In this document: one piece after another, positions 42,203 through 55,833 of the stretch
Layout: every line of letters begins with the position of its first letter
Position numbering within the stretch: the first letter of the stretch is position 1
Assembly (NCBI GenBank): GCA_003254885.1
Contig: QANT01002669.1
Coordinates: forward strand, 26,448-90,447
Length of the DNA: 64,000 bases
Reading direction: 5' to 3'
From: Purshia tridentata
Taxonomy: Eukaryota > Streptophyta > Magnoliopsida > Rosales > Rosaceae
The notes under the pieces: model-generated
Told to the model about the DNA's origin: nothing
Databases searched by the model: none
The model's input: the letters and a program-made list of their open reading frames with translations, nothing else
Made by a program: the position numbers and the translations under genes

Positions 42203-42395
42203 TTAATGTATTATCATTTGCACATTGATCAATTACCATTACATTAATGCATTACTATCTATACCTTACACATTGATCTATTACCATTCATATATTAATG
42301 CATTACTATGATGTTTAATCATTTGTACTTTGACGCATTAGCATTGGTACATTGATGCATTGCCATTTGTGCGTTGATATATTACCATTCGACCA
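42203..42395. repeat. Degenerate ~21-bp tandem repeat
   Basis: About nine variants of ATTGATGCATTACCATT with 2-5 variable bases follow each other, for example at 42222, 42242, 42271, 42293, 42350 and 42373. A stray unit appears near 42518. Unit length drifts between about 19 and 29 bases, so this is an old, decayed minisatellite. Confidence 0.7.
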
Positions 42396-42574
42396 TTCGT
42401 AAAATGTACCATTTAAAGTAACGTTTTAGTAATGTGTACAATTTTACAATTAATTGAATACATTAAAATACCAATGCCCTTTTTGTATCATATTTCTACC
42501 TTTAAGCATTCGAAATTGTACATTGATGCATCATTACCGTTGAAACCTTGTTAAACCAACAATTGTATTTCTTA

Positions 42575-42879
42575 GGCCTCGTTTAGTGTCTAGGATTGGA
42601 TTGGAAAGGATAAGTGACAAATTCATGTGTATTTGAAAAAGAAATTTCTAAGTTGAATAAACAAGTTGGGAATAAGATAGATAAATTATGAAGAAAACTT
42701 ATCCTTTCTAATCCCCTCAAAATTGTGGAGATTAGCAAGGATAACATTTTCTTTATGGCTAAGTCATTTTCTTTCCATCTTATTCCTTTAAGTTAGAAAA
42801 AAACTTCATCTTTTTCTTTAAATACACATAAATTTACCATTTATTATTTCCAATCCAATCATAAACACCAAACGAGGCC
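42575..42879. mobile_element. Tourist-like (PIF/Harbinger) MITE
   Basis: A 305-bp element with terminal inverted repeats: the left end is GGCCTCGTTTAGTGT and the right end reads GGCCTCGTTTGGTGT on the minus strand. The similarity continues inward (GATTGGATTGGAAA). It is flanked by TTA at 42572-42574 and TTA at 42880-42882, the 3-bp target duplication typical of PIF/Harbinger elements. There is no coding capacity. Confidence 0.85.
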
Positions 42880-45081
42880 TTAGAGTTTTATATTAAATTG
42901 AATAAGTTAAAATATTATTAATTTTCTTGTCTCATGTTTGTAGCTTTAGGCATTAAAGTTGTCTAGATAATTAAATTACTTGGCAGTTATTGGGCTTAGT
43001 CAGAGTTTGGGTTCCCCTTTTTTTCACGACCCAGCTTTTGTTTGAAGATATTTGTAGTGTGACTTGGGCTGGCCCGCCCCACTACCCAGAAAAAACCAAT
43101 ACCACGTAGGCATGTAGCATGTAACGTCACCGACAATAAGTCGTAAAGTTTGCCCAAAAAAAAAAAAGTCCTAAAGTAATTTTGTAATTTCCTAATGTTG
43201 TAATCCGAAAAACCATGACAAATTTATTTTGCAATATTGTAATGGAGATGCTATTCATATTCTTTACCGAACTTTTTCTTTATTATTCTCATTTTACAAT
43301 GTAAATTTTTAATCAAAATTGTTTATTTTTTAGATTTAATTATAATATCATCTCTATAAAAAATAACCAAATTATAACGTGATTGATTATGTAATTGTAA
43401 TCAAATAACATACGGTTTTAATAATAACTTAATTCATCGTTAATTTATTTGTAATAATTACATGATCAAATAATTTTTAATTTAGTTAATTTTTTTATAT
43501 AGATGGATTTAAATATTATTTATTAATAAAGAATAAAAAGAAAACATAAAATAATTAGAATTAAAAATATAAAATTACACTCTTACTTATAATAATCTAC
43601 TTTTCTGTTATCATTATTAAGACAAATTAAATATTAAAATTTTTAATTAAATATTTATAAAAGTTGTGCGTGACCAGATACTAATATATCAGTACGGCGG
43701 AATAATGGTTGCCTATTGTCGTATTGTGGCTTGCAGAAGAAAGTATCTTTATTCCTTGTATGTATATCAGTACATGTTAGGTGGAAATTGGAAAACGACT
43801 TTTAACCATTTGCCAGCTGTTTGTACTATTTTCAGAGATTGCAATAATGGAAACTCATAGTCAGACTCAATATTAATATCACCCCAATTTCTGAAAATTT
43901 GTCAAAATTGATGTGTACGGAGAATTCACGATTGTCAATGTGACGTGGGTAGTGTGCGTACCAATGCCAAAGTGAGAAACAATTTGTTGTAGAATTCATG
44001 TGCTCAATTCGCATACCACATTGTGCAATCGTCAATAGGCAATTCAATACAATTGTATCGAACCGTTCATTTTCATACCCTGTTTTAATTTTGGTCATTA
44101 AAAAAAGAGTAGAGAAAAAAAATACAAAGAGGTAAAAGAGAGAAGGGCAAAGATTGAAAATATGGTTGAAAAATTTTGCGGTGAAGTCCAAGACGCATGG
44201 AGTCGGTAGCAAAGGTGATCAACTAGACAACTGCATATTCCTTACATCACCTCACATGCGTCATCTTAAGCCTCAAAGACTCAAAGTAATGCGTGTCATA
44301 TCATTTTGAGTTTTTAATTGTCATCTAATGTGAAAGAAACTGCAAAGTCTGCAACCACCGTTCTTTTTCATGCAATTAAATTCAATGTCAATTTAAAGTA
44401 TAACATTTTTCAAGTCATTTTAGACGATGAGAGTAATTATATTTTATAATGTATGTTAATTAGATGCTGATTAGATTTTCAAAAAAATTAAAAAATGCTG
44501 ACTATATGTGTGGGTTTCGATGTTCGTTGGCATAAAAAACATAACATATCTTTACGAATCTTTCTTAATTATATGGTGAAGTGATTTATGATATAAATCC
44601 AAGATTATAAAAAAGAAAAAAGAAAAACTTAATCACACCTTACAAAATCTCTGTAATCTCATACAATGACAAGATAATATGCTGAATTATTATCTTGCTT
44701 CAAGAATCATTACATGAATATTTGTTGCAACTTGTATATCCATATAATACATATGTTCAGGAGTATTATATTATATTATGAGATTATAAATTTAAATAAT
44801 CGTGTAAGGGTTATATAATTATTATATAACATTTCTTTATATGGTATTGTCACCGAAGAAAAGCCATGCCAGCATGATCCACCTTTCCATAGAAAAACGT
44901 ACTTTATTGAACGGTAAGAGATGGTCGGATTGAGCTTTGCATGACCAATTGAGATCAACCCTCGCGAACCACATGGTAGTAAAATAATCAAAATTTCATA
45001 CGGCTCCTTATATAGTTATATCCCAATTTAAAAGAAATAGCATAATTCTCTCCAAAGTTATATACAAAACTCACACATGAT

Positions 45082-45092
45082 TATATATAAAA
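45082..45092 (+). promoter_or_regulatory. TATA box of the lipase gene
   Basis: TATATATAAAA lies 80-90 bases before the ATG at 45172, giving a predicted 5' UTR of about 55 bases. Confidence 0.5.
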
Positions 45093-45171
45093 ATTGCTCT
45101 AGCTCTTTCTTCTCCATCCACTGTTGACCACCTTTTTGATCTTGTGCTCACAAATCACAAATCGATCTCCA

Positions 45172-47545
45172 ATGGCCATTTCCTTATCCAACACAGTCCT
45201 TCCCTTCACAAAAGTAGTCCACCACAACAGTACCCTCTTCACCTTCGGAGCCTCAAAGCTCTCCACTCCATCCACAACGGTACTATGCAAGGTGTTGTCA
45301 AAAACCAGCAGCGATTCCTTAACCTCCATTATCACCGAGCTCGAAAAAGAAAGAAACAAAGCCGACGACCAAAATCAAAAACAACAAAATTACGACGAAG
45401 AAACCAACATGATTAGGCAAAACGCGGAGCGTGGTCTATCGGATGTCTGGCGAGAGCTCCACGGGCAAGACGACTGGGTGGGCCTACTTGACCCGATGGA
45501 CCCGCTGCTCCGATCCGAGCTGATCCGCTACGGCGAGATGGCCCAGGCCTGCTACGACGCCTTTGACTTTGACCCCTTCTCCAAGTACTGCGGAAGCTGC
45601 AGATTCGTGCGTTGCAAGTTCTTCGAATCTCTCGGCATGGAGGGCCATGGATATGAAGTCTCGCGCTACCTCTTCGCCACTTCCAACATCAACCTCCCCA
45701 ACTTCTTCAAGAAGTCTCGCTGGCCCAAGGTCTGGAGCAAGAACGCCAACTGGATCGGATACGTCGCCGTTTCCGACGACGAGGCCACGGCTCGTTTGGG
45801 CCGCCGCGACATCTCAATCGCTTGGCGGGGCACAGTCACCCGCCTCGAGTGGATTGTGGACTTAATAGACTTTCTTAAACCCATTTCTTCCAACAACATC
45901 CCCTGCCCCGATCCGACCGTTAAAGTCGAATCCGGGTTTCTGGATCTATATACCGATAAAGACGAGACGTGTCGGTTCTGCACGTACTCGGCGAGGGAGC
46001 AGATTTTAACGGAAATCAAGCGCTTAGTGGAGAAGTACTCCAACGAGGAATTGAGCATTACGATTACAGGGCACAGTCTCGGTGGCGCGTTGGCGATTTT
46101 GAGCGCGTACGATATAGCCGAAACGGGTCTAAACGTGATGGCGGACGGGCGGGTTGTGCCCATATCCGTGTTTACGTTCTCGGGTCCTCGGGTCGGGAAC
46201 GTTAGGTTTAAAGAAAGACTTGAGACGTTGGGAGTGAAAGTGCTGAGAATAGTGAATGTTCATGACATGGTGCCCAAGTCGCCCGGTTTGTTCTTTAACG
46301 AGCACGTGCCGCCGATGATGATGAAGCTGGCGGAGGGCTTGCCGTGGAGCTACTCGCACGTGGGAGTCCAGCTTGAATTGGATCATAAGAATTCACCGTT
46401 TTTGAAGCCCACTAATGACCCCGTTTGTGCACACAATTTGGAGGCTCACTTGCATTTGCTTGACGGGTTAGTATTAATTCCATTATCATATTTACTAATT
46501 AATCGTATTATTAATAAATATTATTACAAATTAAACCTCTATAAACTTGACTTTGCTTTTAGGACATATGTGATTAATTATATTGATAATAAGACAAGGG
46601 TGCCTGGTAAAAAATTAAAATAAATAAGGATTTATGAGAACATGTGATGTGGGAGATTAAAAATAAGAATCTGCATTTTTCAGTTCTAGTTAATGACCTA
46701 GACAAATTATAAGATATGTTTGAGTTTCGAGATATCTTCTGGTCCTTTGATTACAACTTTAGCTGGAAACCATTAAAATAGTGAATAAGATCATGTGTCA
46801 TAATGTATCTCCATTATTATAGTTTCTAAAATAATGAAAGTGAGTAATGTTAAATTTCTAAATTAAAAAATCAAAAACAAAAATGAGAGAGCGAAGAGAC
46901 AAACATTTATTTTATTAATGGGTCGATTAGGAAAGAAGGATTTCCAGGTCACTCACCCAATATAATAGTAGCCCTAGCAGCAGAAGTTGGCTGTTTGTGT
47001 TCACGAAAGAGATAAGCAGAGTAAATTTTTTGAAAAGGATTTCATTTTACGTATGATACTTATTACCTAAAATAGAAGGTAAGTGATAAGCAGTCAAAGA
47101 TTCGATCTTTTGGAGGAGAAAAAGAAAAAGTAGTTTCCACAATGTCTAGTGTCTCACCCTTTTGGGAGCTAGTCTAACAAGCTATATATATATACATATA
47201 TATATCTAATTGACTATTGAAACTTAGGACTTGGAGATTAAAAGCAAACGTATAAAGTTAAATTGGTAGTGATTGAGTGTGTTTGATTACATTATATGCA
47301 GGTACCATGGAAAAGGCCATAGATTTGTGCTGGCCAGTGGAAGAGACCCTGCACTGGTGAACAAGGCCTCTGATTTCTTGAAAGATCATCACTTGGTCCC
47401 TCCTTACTGGAGGCAAGACGAGAACAAGGGGATGGTGAGGAGCAAGGATGGCCGTTGGATTCAGCCTGAACGCCCAAAACTTGATGATCACCCTGAAGAC
47501 ATACACCACCATCTCAAGGCATTAGGGTTGGCTTCTGATCATTAG
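45172..47545 (+). CDS. Plastid class I phospholipase A1 (PLA1-Igamma/DAD1-like lipase)
   Basis: A lipase expected to release the sn-1 acyl chain from plastid phospho- or galactolipids; relatives feed jasmonate synthesis. Two exons, 45172-46466 and 47302-47545, give 512 residues. The N-terminus (MAISLSNTVLPFTK onward) is Ser/Thr-rich, as in a transit peptide. The nucleophile elbow GHSLGG places the catalytic Ser at residue 302. The acid is probably the Asp of NVHDMVPK and the base the His in CAHNLEAHLHLLDG. The exon junction falls in LLDGYHGKGHRF. The ATG at 45172 is preferred as the first ATG in frame. Family members usually have few or no introns; the 835-bp intron here carries only AT-rich sequence. 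Substrate preference cannot be read from the sequence. Confidence 0.93.
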
Positions 47546-47748
47546 AAAATGTACAATCTTCTTCTACTGCATAATGTAAATTATAACTTTATAAGACGTG
47601 GGGTTATTAATGCATAGCAAACAAATAATGACGGTAAGGAGATCAGTGACTGTTGCATACAGTAGCACAGCTTATATTATAAATGTTGTTAGGCTTAACG
47701 ATCTAACATGAAAGTTTGTATGTTCAAATTAAATTAAGCACATGGTTA

Positions 47749-48079
47749 GTGGGTACATCTCTTTGTACATCTCCAAATGGAACATTGTTTGCTGCTGGTT
47801 CAGACAGTGGGATTGTCAATATTTACAACAGAGAGGAGTTTTTAGGGGGCAAGAGAAAACCCATCAAGACTATAAGAATCTCACAACCAAAGTAGGTTGA
47901 TTTTCTCAAGTTCAATAATGATGCTCAACTATTGGCTGTGTGTTCAAGCATGAACGAGGACAGCTTAAAGTTGATACACGTTCCACCATTTACTGTTTTC
48001 TCCAACTGGTGGAGGTTTCATGGCTATGGGTGGTGGAAAAGTGTTATTGTACAAGTTGAATCATTACCGTCATGCATAA
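47749..48079 (+). pseudogene. UTP18 C-terminal pseudogene fragment
   Basis: UTP18 is a WD-repeat protein of the U3 snoRNP processome. This fragment reads GTSLCTSPNGTLFAAGSDSG, then NREEFLGGKRKPIKT, resembling the last WD repeats. An in-frame TAG interrupts it before VDFLKFNNDAQLLAV (near 47893). After LIHVPPFTVFSNW a deletion removes the middle of the next repeat and shifts the frame. The end resumes as GGGFMAMGGGKVLLYKLNHY and stops at 48079. No introns lie within it and no start codon is present. I infer a truncated retrocopy or a gene relic, not a functional gene. Confidence 0.8.
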
Positions 48080-48853
48080 CCAAAGAAGATTCAGTTGTAT
48101 TTTTCTCTCCAAGTTTTGATCTAATTTTTCTTTTTGGTTTTTAATATTGCTTCGAAATTATTTAATTCTTATTAAGGTATTTGTTAAAGACAAGAATTAC
48201 TGGTATCATTTACAACTCTATCAAAGAGAAGGAAAACATTGGTAAAACTCATGAATTTATGAACATTAATTTGAGTAACGCCTTCTATTAATATTGTACA
48301 GAGAATCGAAAAGGAAGAAAAGAAGATAAAAACACATGTTTGTCCATCGATATTGATGCAAGTGAAGGGAAGCAATTCGACTTATTGCAATACTGAAGCG
48401 AAAATCCATTCTACCACATTATAGTGTAAATTACTTTTGAAGACTTCTTTGGCTCATGTTCATCGCTGGCTCCAAGAGGGAACTTGCACCATCTCTGCTG
48501 TTCTGAGAACATTAACAACTGTTAAATGTCAGGTGCTGCAGTTTTCCATCAACAGTTCCAGAAGGGTTTGATTTAAGAATTTCTGGAGTGACAACCTGCA
48601 CAGTATTTTTTCACAAATCAGTAGATGGTATAATTACCGAGTTAACATTTTGCATGTTTAGTAACTTAGATCTAAATTGATGAGCCTGGTAAAAATGACG
48701 GCAACCAAACACCAAACACCGTTAAAGAAAAAGGAGAAATAAGGGCGCAAACAAATTACTTATTCTAACAGTCAAAAGAACAATTTATCTGACTGTTCAG
48801 ACCTTAAAGGTATCAGCTATGCCATGCACCAGATTGGTCAACCACGATCAATG
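48080..48853. other. Spacer and 3' UTR of glutathione reductase
   Basis: Non-coding. The left part may be the 3' UTR carried by the UTP18 relic. The right part should be the 3' UTR of the minus-strand glutathione reductase gene. Confidence 0.5.
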
Positions 48854-51979
<3,126 letters not shown>

Positions 51980-54376
51980 GACCTCAGTATAGTCAGCTTC
52001 TTCTGTTTGTTATATTGGGCAATATGCTTTGTGTGTATACTACTGCATAGTATATGCTCACAGTCACAGAATACCGCTCTTCTTTGGTGGGTCCCACAGC
52101 TAGTCAACGATCAAGATTTTCTCCCATCAAGCAAAAGAGAATTTCGTTTTTTCCTACTTTTTTAATTTCAATTTTTTTGTTTTTATTTAATACAACTTTA
52201 ATTATGACAGATTTTTTATGCATGCATTGTATTTGTGATAGAAATATAATTATTTTGTTTTCAGTGATTCTAAAAGTGTATGTTTGAGCAAGGCTTCTGG
52301 TTTTATGGTTTTGTTGTTGTAAAATCAAGATGTTTCCAGCTGCGTTACTATAGTGAGAAAAGTTAATAAAATATGTGCAAAGAAAGCTACATATTAGATT
52401 AAGAACAAAATGATGCTACATCATGATGATGAGGTTTTGAAATTCAACTACATATAACACTTTGAGAAATGTTATGTGACTTATCTTTGTACTTTCTCCT
52501 TATGCTTTTTTTTTTTGTTCATTTGACAATCTAATCTCACGATCGGAACCGTTCAATATCTAAATCATCTTTGCAAAAAATTATTCAAATAAAAAATCGT
52601 TTAGTCATTTAACTGTTATAAAATTACTAACGGTGAATCTAACTGTTACCAAAACTATCTATTTATTTGATAATAGTTAGATAACTAAACGATTTCTGAT
52701 TTAGATAATTTTTTGTAAAGTTAATCTATAAATGATAATCTTGAAATTAAACAATTCCAATTGTGAGATTAGATTGTCAAATGAACAAAAGAAAAGATAA
52801 GGCACAAAGGAGAAGGCAGATAATATTCTCCTAACACTTTTTGTGATAGTTTCTCATATTAGATAAGTTTGATTACTACAATGTTGTTTTCATCCCTTAC
52901 TTCTACTCAAAATTACCATTGTATCATACACTTAATGAATGAGATAATTCATTGTGCTTTGTGGCCTAAATATAGTCTATTTCTCTTGATAGGTTATTTT
53001 ATTTGTCATTTACTCGTTCATCTGATTCTTAAGAAAGCCTGAATTCAAAATTTTAAAGTGGCAACACAATCTATCACAATTTTACAAAATTCATTTCTTA
53101 GTCTCACCAAATTGAAAAACAAGAAGCCAAAACCTTCTATTTCAAGTCCAGAATAACCATTTTTGGTGAAATTATATTTGGTTTACTCCAATATCTCACC
53201 TAAATCAATAGATTTCAAATTATAAACATTTCGCACAAAAAAAGAAGAATGTTATATTCTTATCCAGTACAAATAAGCATAAAATGTTTTATTTTATTCT
53301 AACATATATAAATCAATACCAACAAGCACTAATTTTTTTATTTTAATGCACTATATCATGTTAAACTACTGGTTATTTGGTGAATCAGGATATAAGAGCA
53401 TGACTTGAATCATCACATTATTAGTTATTTATTTTGTTCATACTTTGTGTGTTTTCAAGATTAGAAATTTTGCGTTCAAATTTAAAAAGAAACCAGTATC
53501 TAATTTGTCATCATCGTTAATATTAACATTATTCTATTCAAGTTCGGCCAAAGAGAGAGAGGCAAGGAAAGAGAGACGTTAATACAAACAACAAATACAA
53601 ATAAGAACGTTAATACATACAACAAATACAAATAAGTGATGATCAAAATCACCTTGGGCTTGAACAATCAAAGAAAAAGGATCATTTCATTAAGGCCTAG
53701 CAACAATACCTGCATTCTTATTTGATGGGTCATTTGGGTACAAAATTTCATAAGAGGGATCATAAGAGTTATTATTAACATTATTAAGATATAAAAATGA
53801 TATATAATGTCCTCCTTTTTTGAAGAGGCTTGTTTATACTTTAATATGAGGTCCTTTTTTTTTTCTGGCAATATGTGTGGCAGCTGATGAAATTTTCAAA
53901 TCTTATTAAAACATCATTACCATTTATATATAATCTCAAGCACCATATTGAAATGCTTAGTCACCGCTAATTACACTAATAAAATCTAGTCAAAAGACAC
54001 TGGAGATTGCATTTGGTTTATTTATGGTGGTACAAAAATTAAAGTACCTTCCCACTTTCTAATTTGAGAAAGGGAAGCATTGTCTTTGGATTTAGAATCA
54101 TATGCTATGATCTAGATTCTTTCTGTTATGGATTTATAATTTGTATATTGTGATAGAAATAGAATTTTGTTCAGTTCAGTTTAGTTCAGACATGAGCAGC
54201 ATCAAGGAAGCAGTGATATTTAAAGAAAAGAAATTACTGAAAAAAAATAATTGATAACAAGCAAACAAGTTGAATCCAGAAAAGGAAGCTTTAGTTTTAC
54301 TACAGAATAGGAACAACAGCCAAACTCTTACAATTTATACATTCCTCCATGAATAAGAGGAATTAATGGGTTTGGC
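51980..54376. other. Spacer with a hairpin-type repeat between GR2 and PsbW
   Basis: Glutathione reductase promoter on the left and PsbW 3' UTR on the right. A long imperfect inverted repeat occupies about 52464-52831. The rest is AT-rich without genes. Confidence 0.5.
52464..52831. mobile_element. MITE-like long inverted repeat
   Basis: Two arms of roughly 170 bases are imperfect reverse complements. The best block, TTCATTTGACAATCTAATCT at about 52518-52537, recurs inverted at about 52766-52785, and AATCGTTTAGT (about 52596) recurs inverted as ACTAAACGATT (about 52686). There is no coding capacity. Target duplications are not clear, so the boundaries and superfamily are uncertain. Confidence 0.65.
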
Positions 54377-54983
54377 TTAGAGGGATAGTCCTGACTCCTC
54401 ATCCTCTTCAAGAGAGGAAGCATAAACAAAGTAGAGAGTCCAAATGAGGCCAAACACACCTAAGAGGATCCAACCAAGAAGGTTGTTGCTCAAACCAAAG
54501 GGAAGCCCTGTTCCTTCGGTGCTCAATCTCTCATCCACCAAAGCCATGGCTGGGCTTGACATGATTGCAGCCATAGCTGCTGCACCCAATGATGCACCCA
54601 TGCCCATTTTTGAGTTGCTTTCCTTCATTGAAGAAGGCTTGCCCTCCATGGAACATCTCACTTTTCCCTTCTTTGCAATTGTGGGCAAACCTGGAATCAT
54701 ATTCAATATCACAATTAAAAGCTAGTAATGGATAATGTTTTCTTGCCAAGTATCTACATTTAAACAAATTCCACTCGACCAACAACATAACATATCAAAG
54801 TGTTGGCAAAGCAAAACTGACTACAAATATAAATAAATTCACATGATCATTAAGATGATGATGAAGAAGTGAACAATATATCGTACCCAGAACAATTGAG
54901 GATGGAACCCCAACCAATTGCTTGTGCACAAGACTTGCCCTGGTGACAGATGAGGTTGGGGTGCTAGCAGTGATGCTTGCCAT
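54377..54983 (-). CDS. PSBW: Photosystem II reaction center W protein (PsbW), chloroplast precursor
   Basis: A small, nuclear-encoded thylakoid membrane subunit that stabilises PSII-LHCII supercomplexes. Two exons, 54983-54887 and 54690-54377, give 136 residues. Residues 1 to about 48 are a stromal transit peptide. A second hydrophobic signal ([19 protein letters not shown]) ends at Ala82, the thylakoid cleavage site. The mature chain [20 protein letters not shown] onward is 54 residues, the family's standard size. It has one transmembrane helix ([20 protein letters not shown]) and the acidic end [13 protein letters not shown]. The ATG at 54983 is the first in frame. Confidence 0.97.
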
Positions 54984-55833
54984 TCTCTTCAATTTGAAAG
55001 AGAATTAATTGGTGGGAAGAATATTAAGAGCTTAATGTGCAATCTGCAATGGAACTGATTCTATGACACAAGTTGCAGTGTGTTTAGCTCTACTTCATAT
55101 CCGTTGTGATGAATTTAGAGATTAATATGATTGGGCCAAAGTCTGCCCCGTGCACCACACAAGTGGATAGATTGGCATTTGGCAACCCCTCATTAGATAT
55201 CCTCTATCTGCAGCAACCCAACTATATTTCACCACGTGTCACATAATCCCTCGAAAGTCCAAGGTCTCTCTGCTTAAGAAGAATATTGACGAATCATTAC
55301 ATGGCTTAGATACCTCCAGATAAACAAATTTGCAGGGTTCCCCATTCTTCATTTTCTCCCCAAATATCATCAATTTAAGTCATTAGAATGGTTAACTGAG
55401 ACTAATTAATAAACGAGCACAATTAGTTCTGGTTGAAAACAACAATACAGGTTAAACTATCCGACACCCACAAGTTTCTACAGAGGATTCATAGCTGATT
55501 GAAAACAAAATAACAAGTAAATCTGACAATATGGAAAGATGAATGCTGGAGTTTAGCTGAGGAGTTGAAACAAATTATGTACACGAAAGACGGACCAGCA
55601 ATACAAAATTCCCCAGGGACACTTATTAATTCCAATTATTTCTATATTTCGATTTTTGACTCATCTCTAAGAAGATCAGGCCCAGAAAAATTTTGGGGAA
55701 AAAATTGGGTGGAACTTTACATCGAAGAATCGTTAAAGAATTGAGTGAAGCAGTGCAGTTCCATCGTATCCATGAGCAATAAGCAACTAATCATGTGGAA
55801 CAGGTCGGTCAATCCCACTACTTTAGTAGTGGA
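54984..55833. other. PsbW promoter and GAUT 3' region
   Basis: Contains a G-box (55233-55238) and GATA-like motifs for the PsbW gene. Closer to 55833 it should hold the 3' UTR of the GAUT gene. No gene is seen. Confidence 0.5.
55233..55238. promoter_or_regulatory. G-box in the PsbW promoter
   Basis: CACGTG in the context ACCACGTGTC, about 250 bases before the PsbW ATG. G-boxes near GATA/I-box motifs are common in promoters of light-regulated photosynthesis genes. The assignment is by motif and position. Confidence 0.45.

Larger units (their letters stand above)
41190..45081. other. Repeat-rich intergenic region
   Basis: About 3.9 kb without a gene. It opens with the FBL17 promoter, including a short GAGC repeat at about 41206-41230. 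It contains a degenerate ~21-bp tandem repeat (42203-42395) and a Tourist-like MITE (42575-42879). The rest, 42.9-45.0 kb, is very AT-rich with no recognisable feature until the lipase promoter. Confidence 0.55.

Noticed and set aside
42203-42395. Regular repeat considered as a CRISPR array
   Set aside because: The units are degenerate and contiguous with no unique spacers, and the host is a plant nucleus.
45563-46205. Overlapping long frames inside the lipase exon, both strands
   Set aside because: Shadows of a GC-rich coding exon; only the frame with the GHSLGG motif has family similarity.
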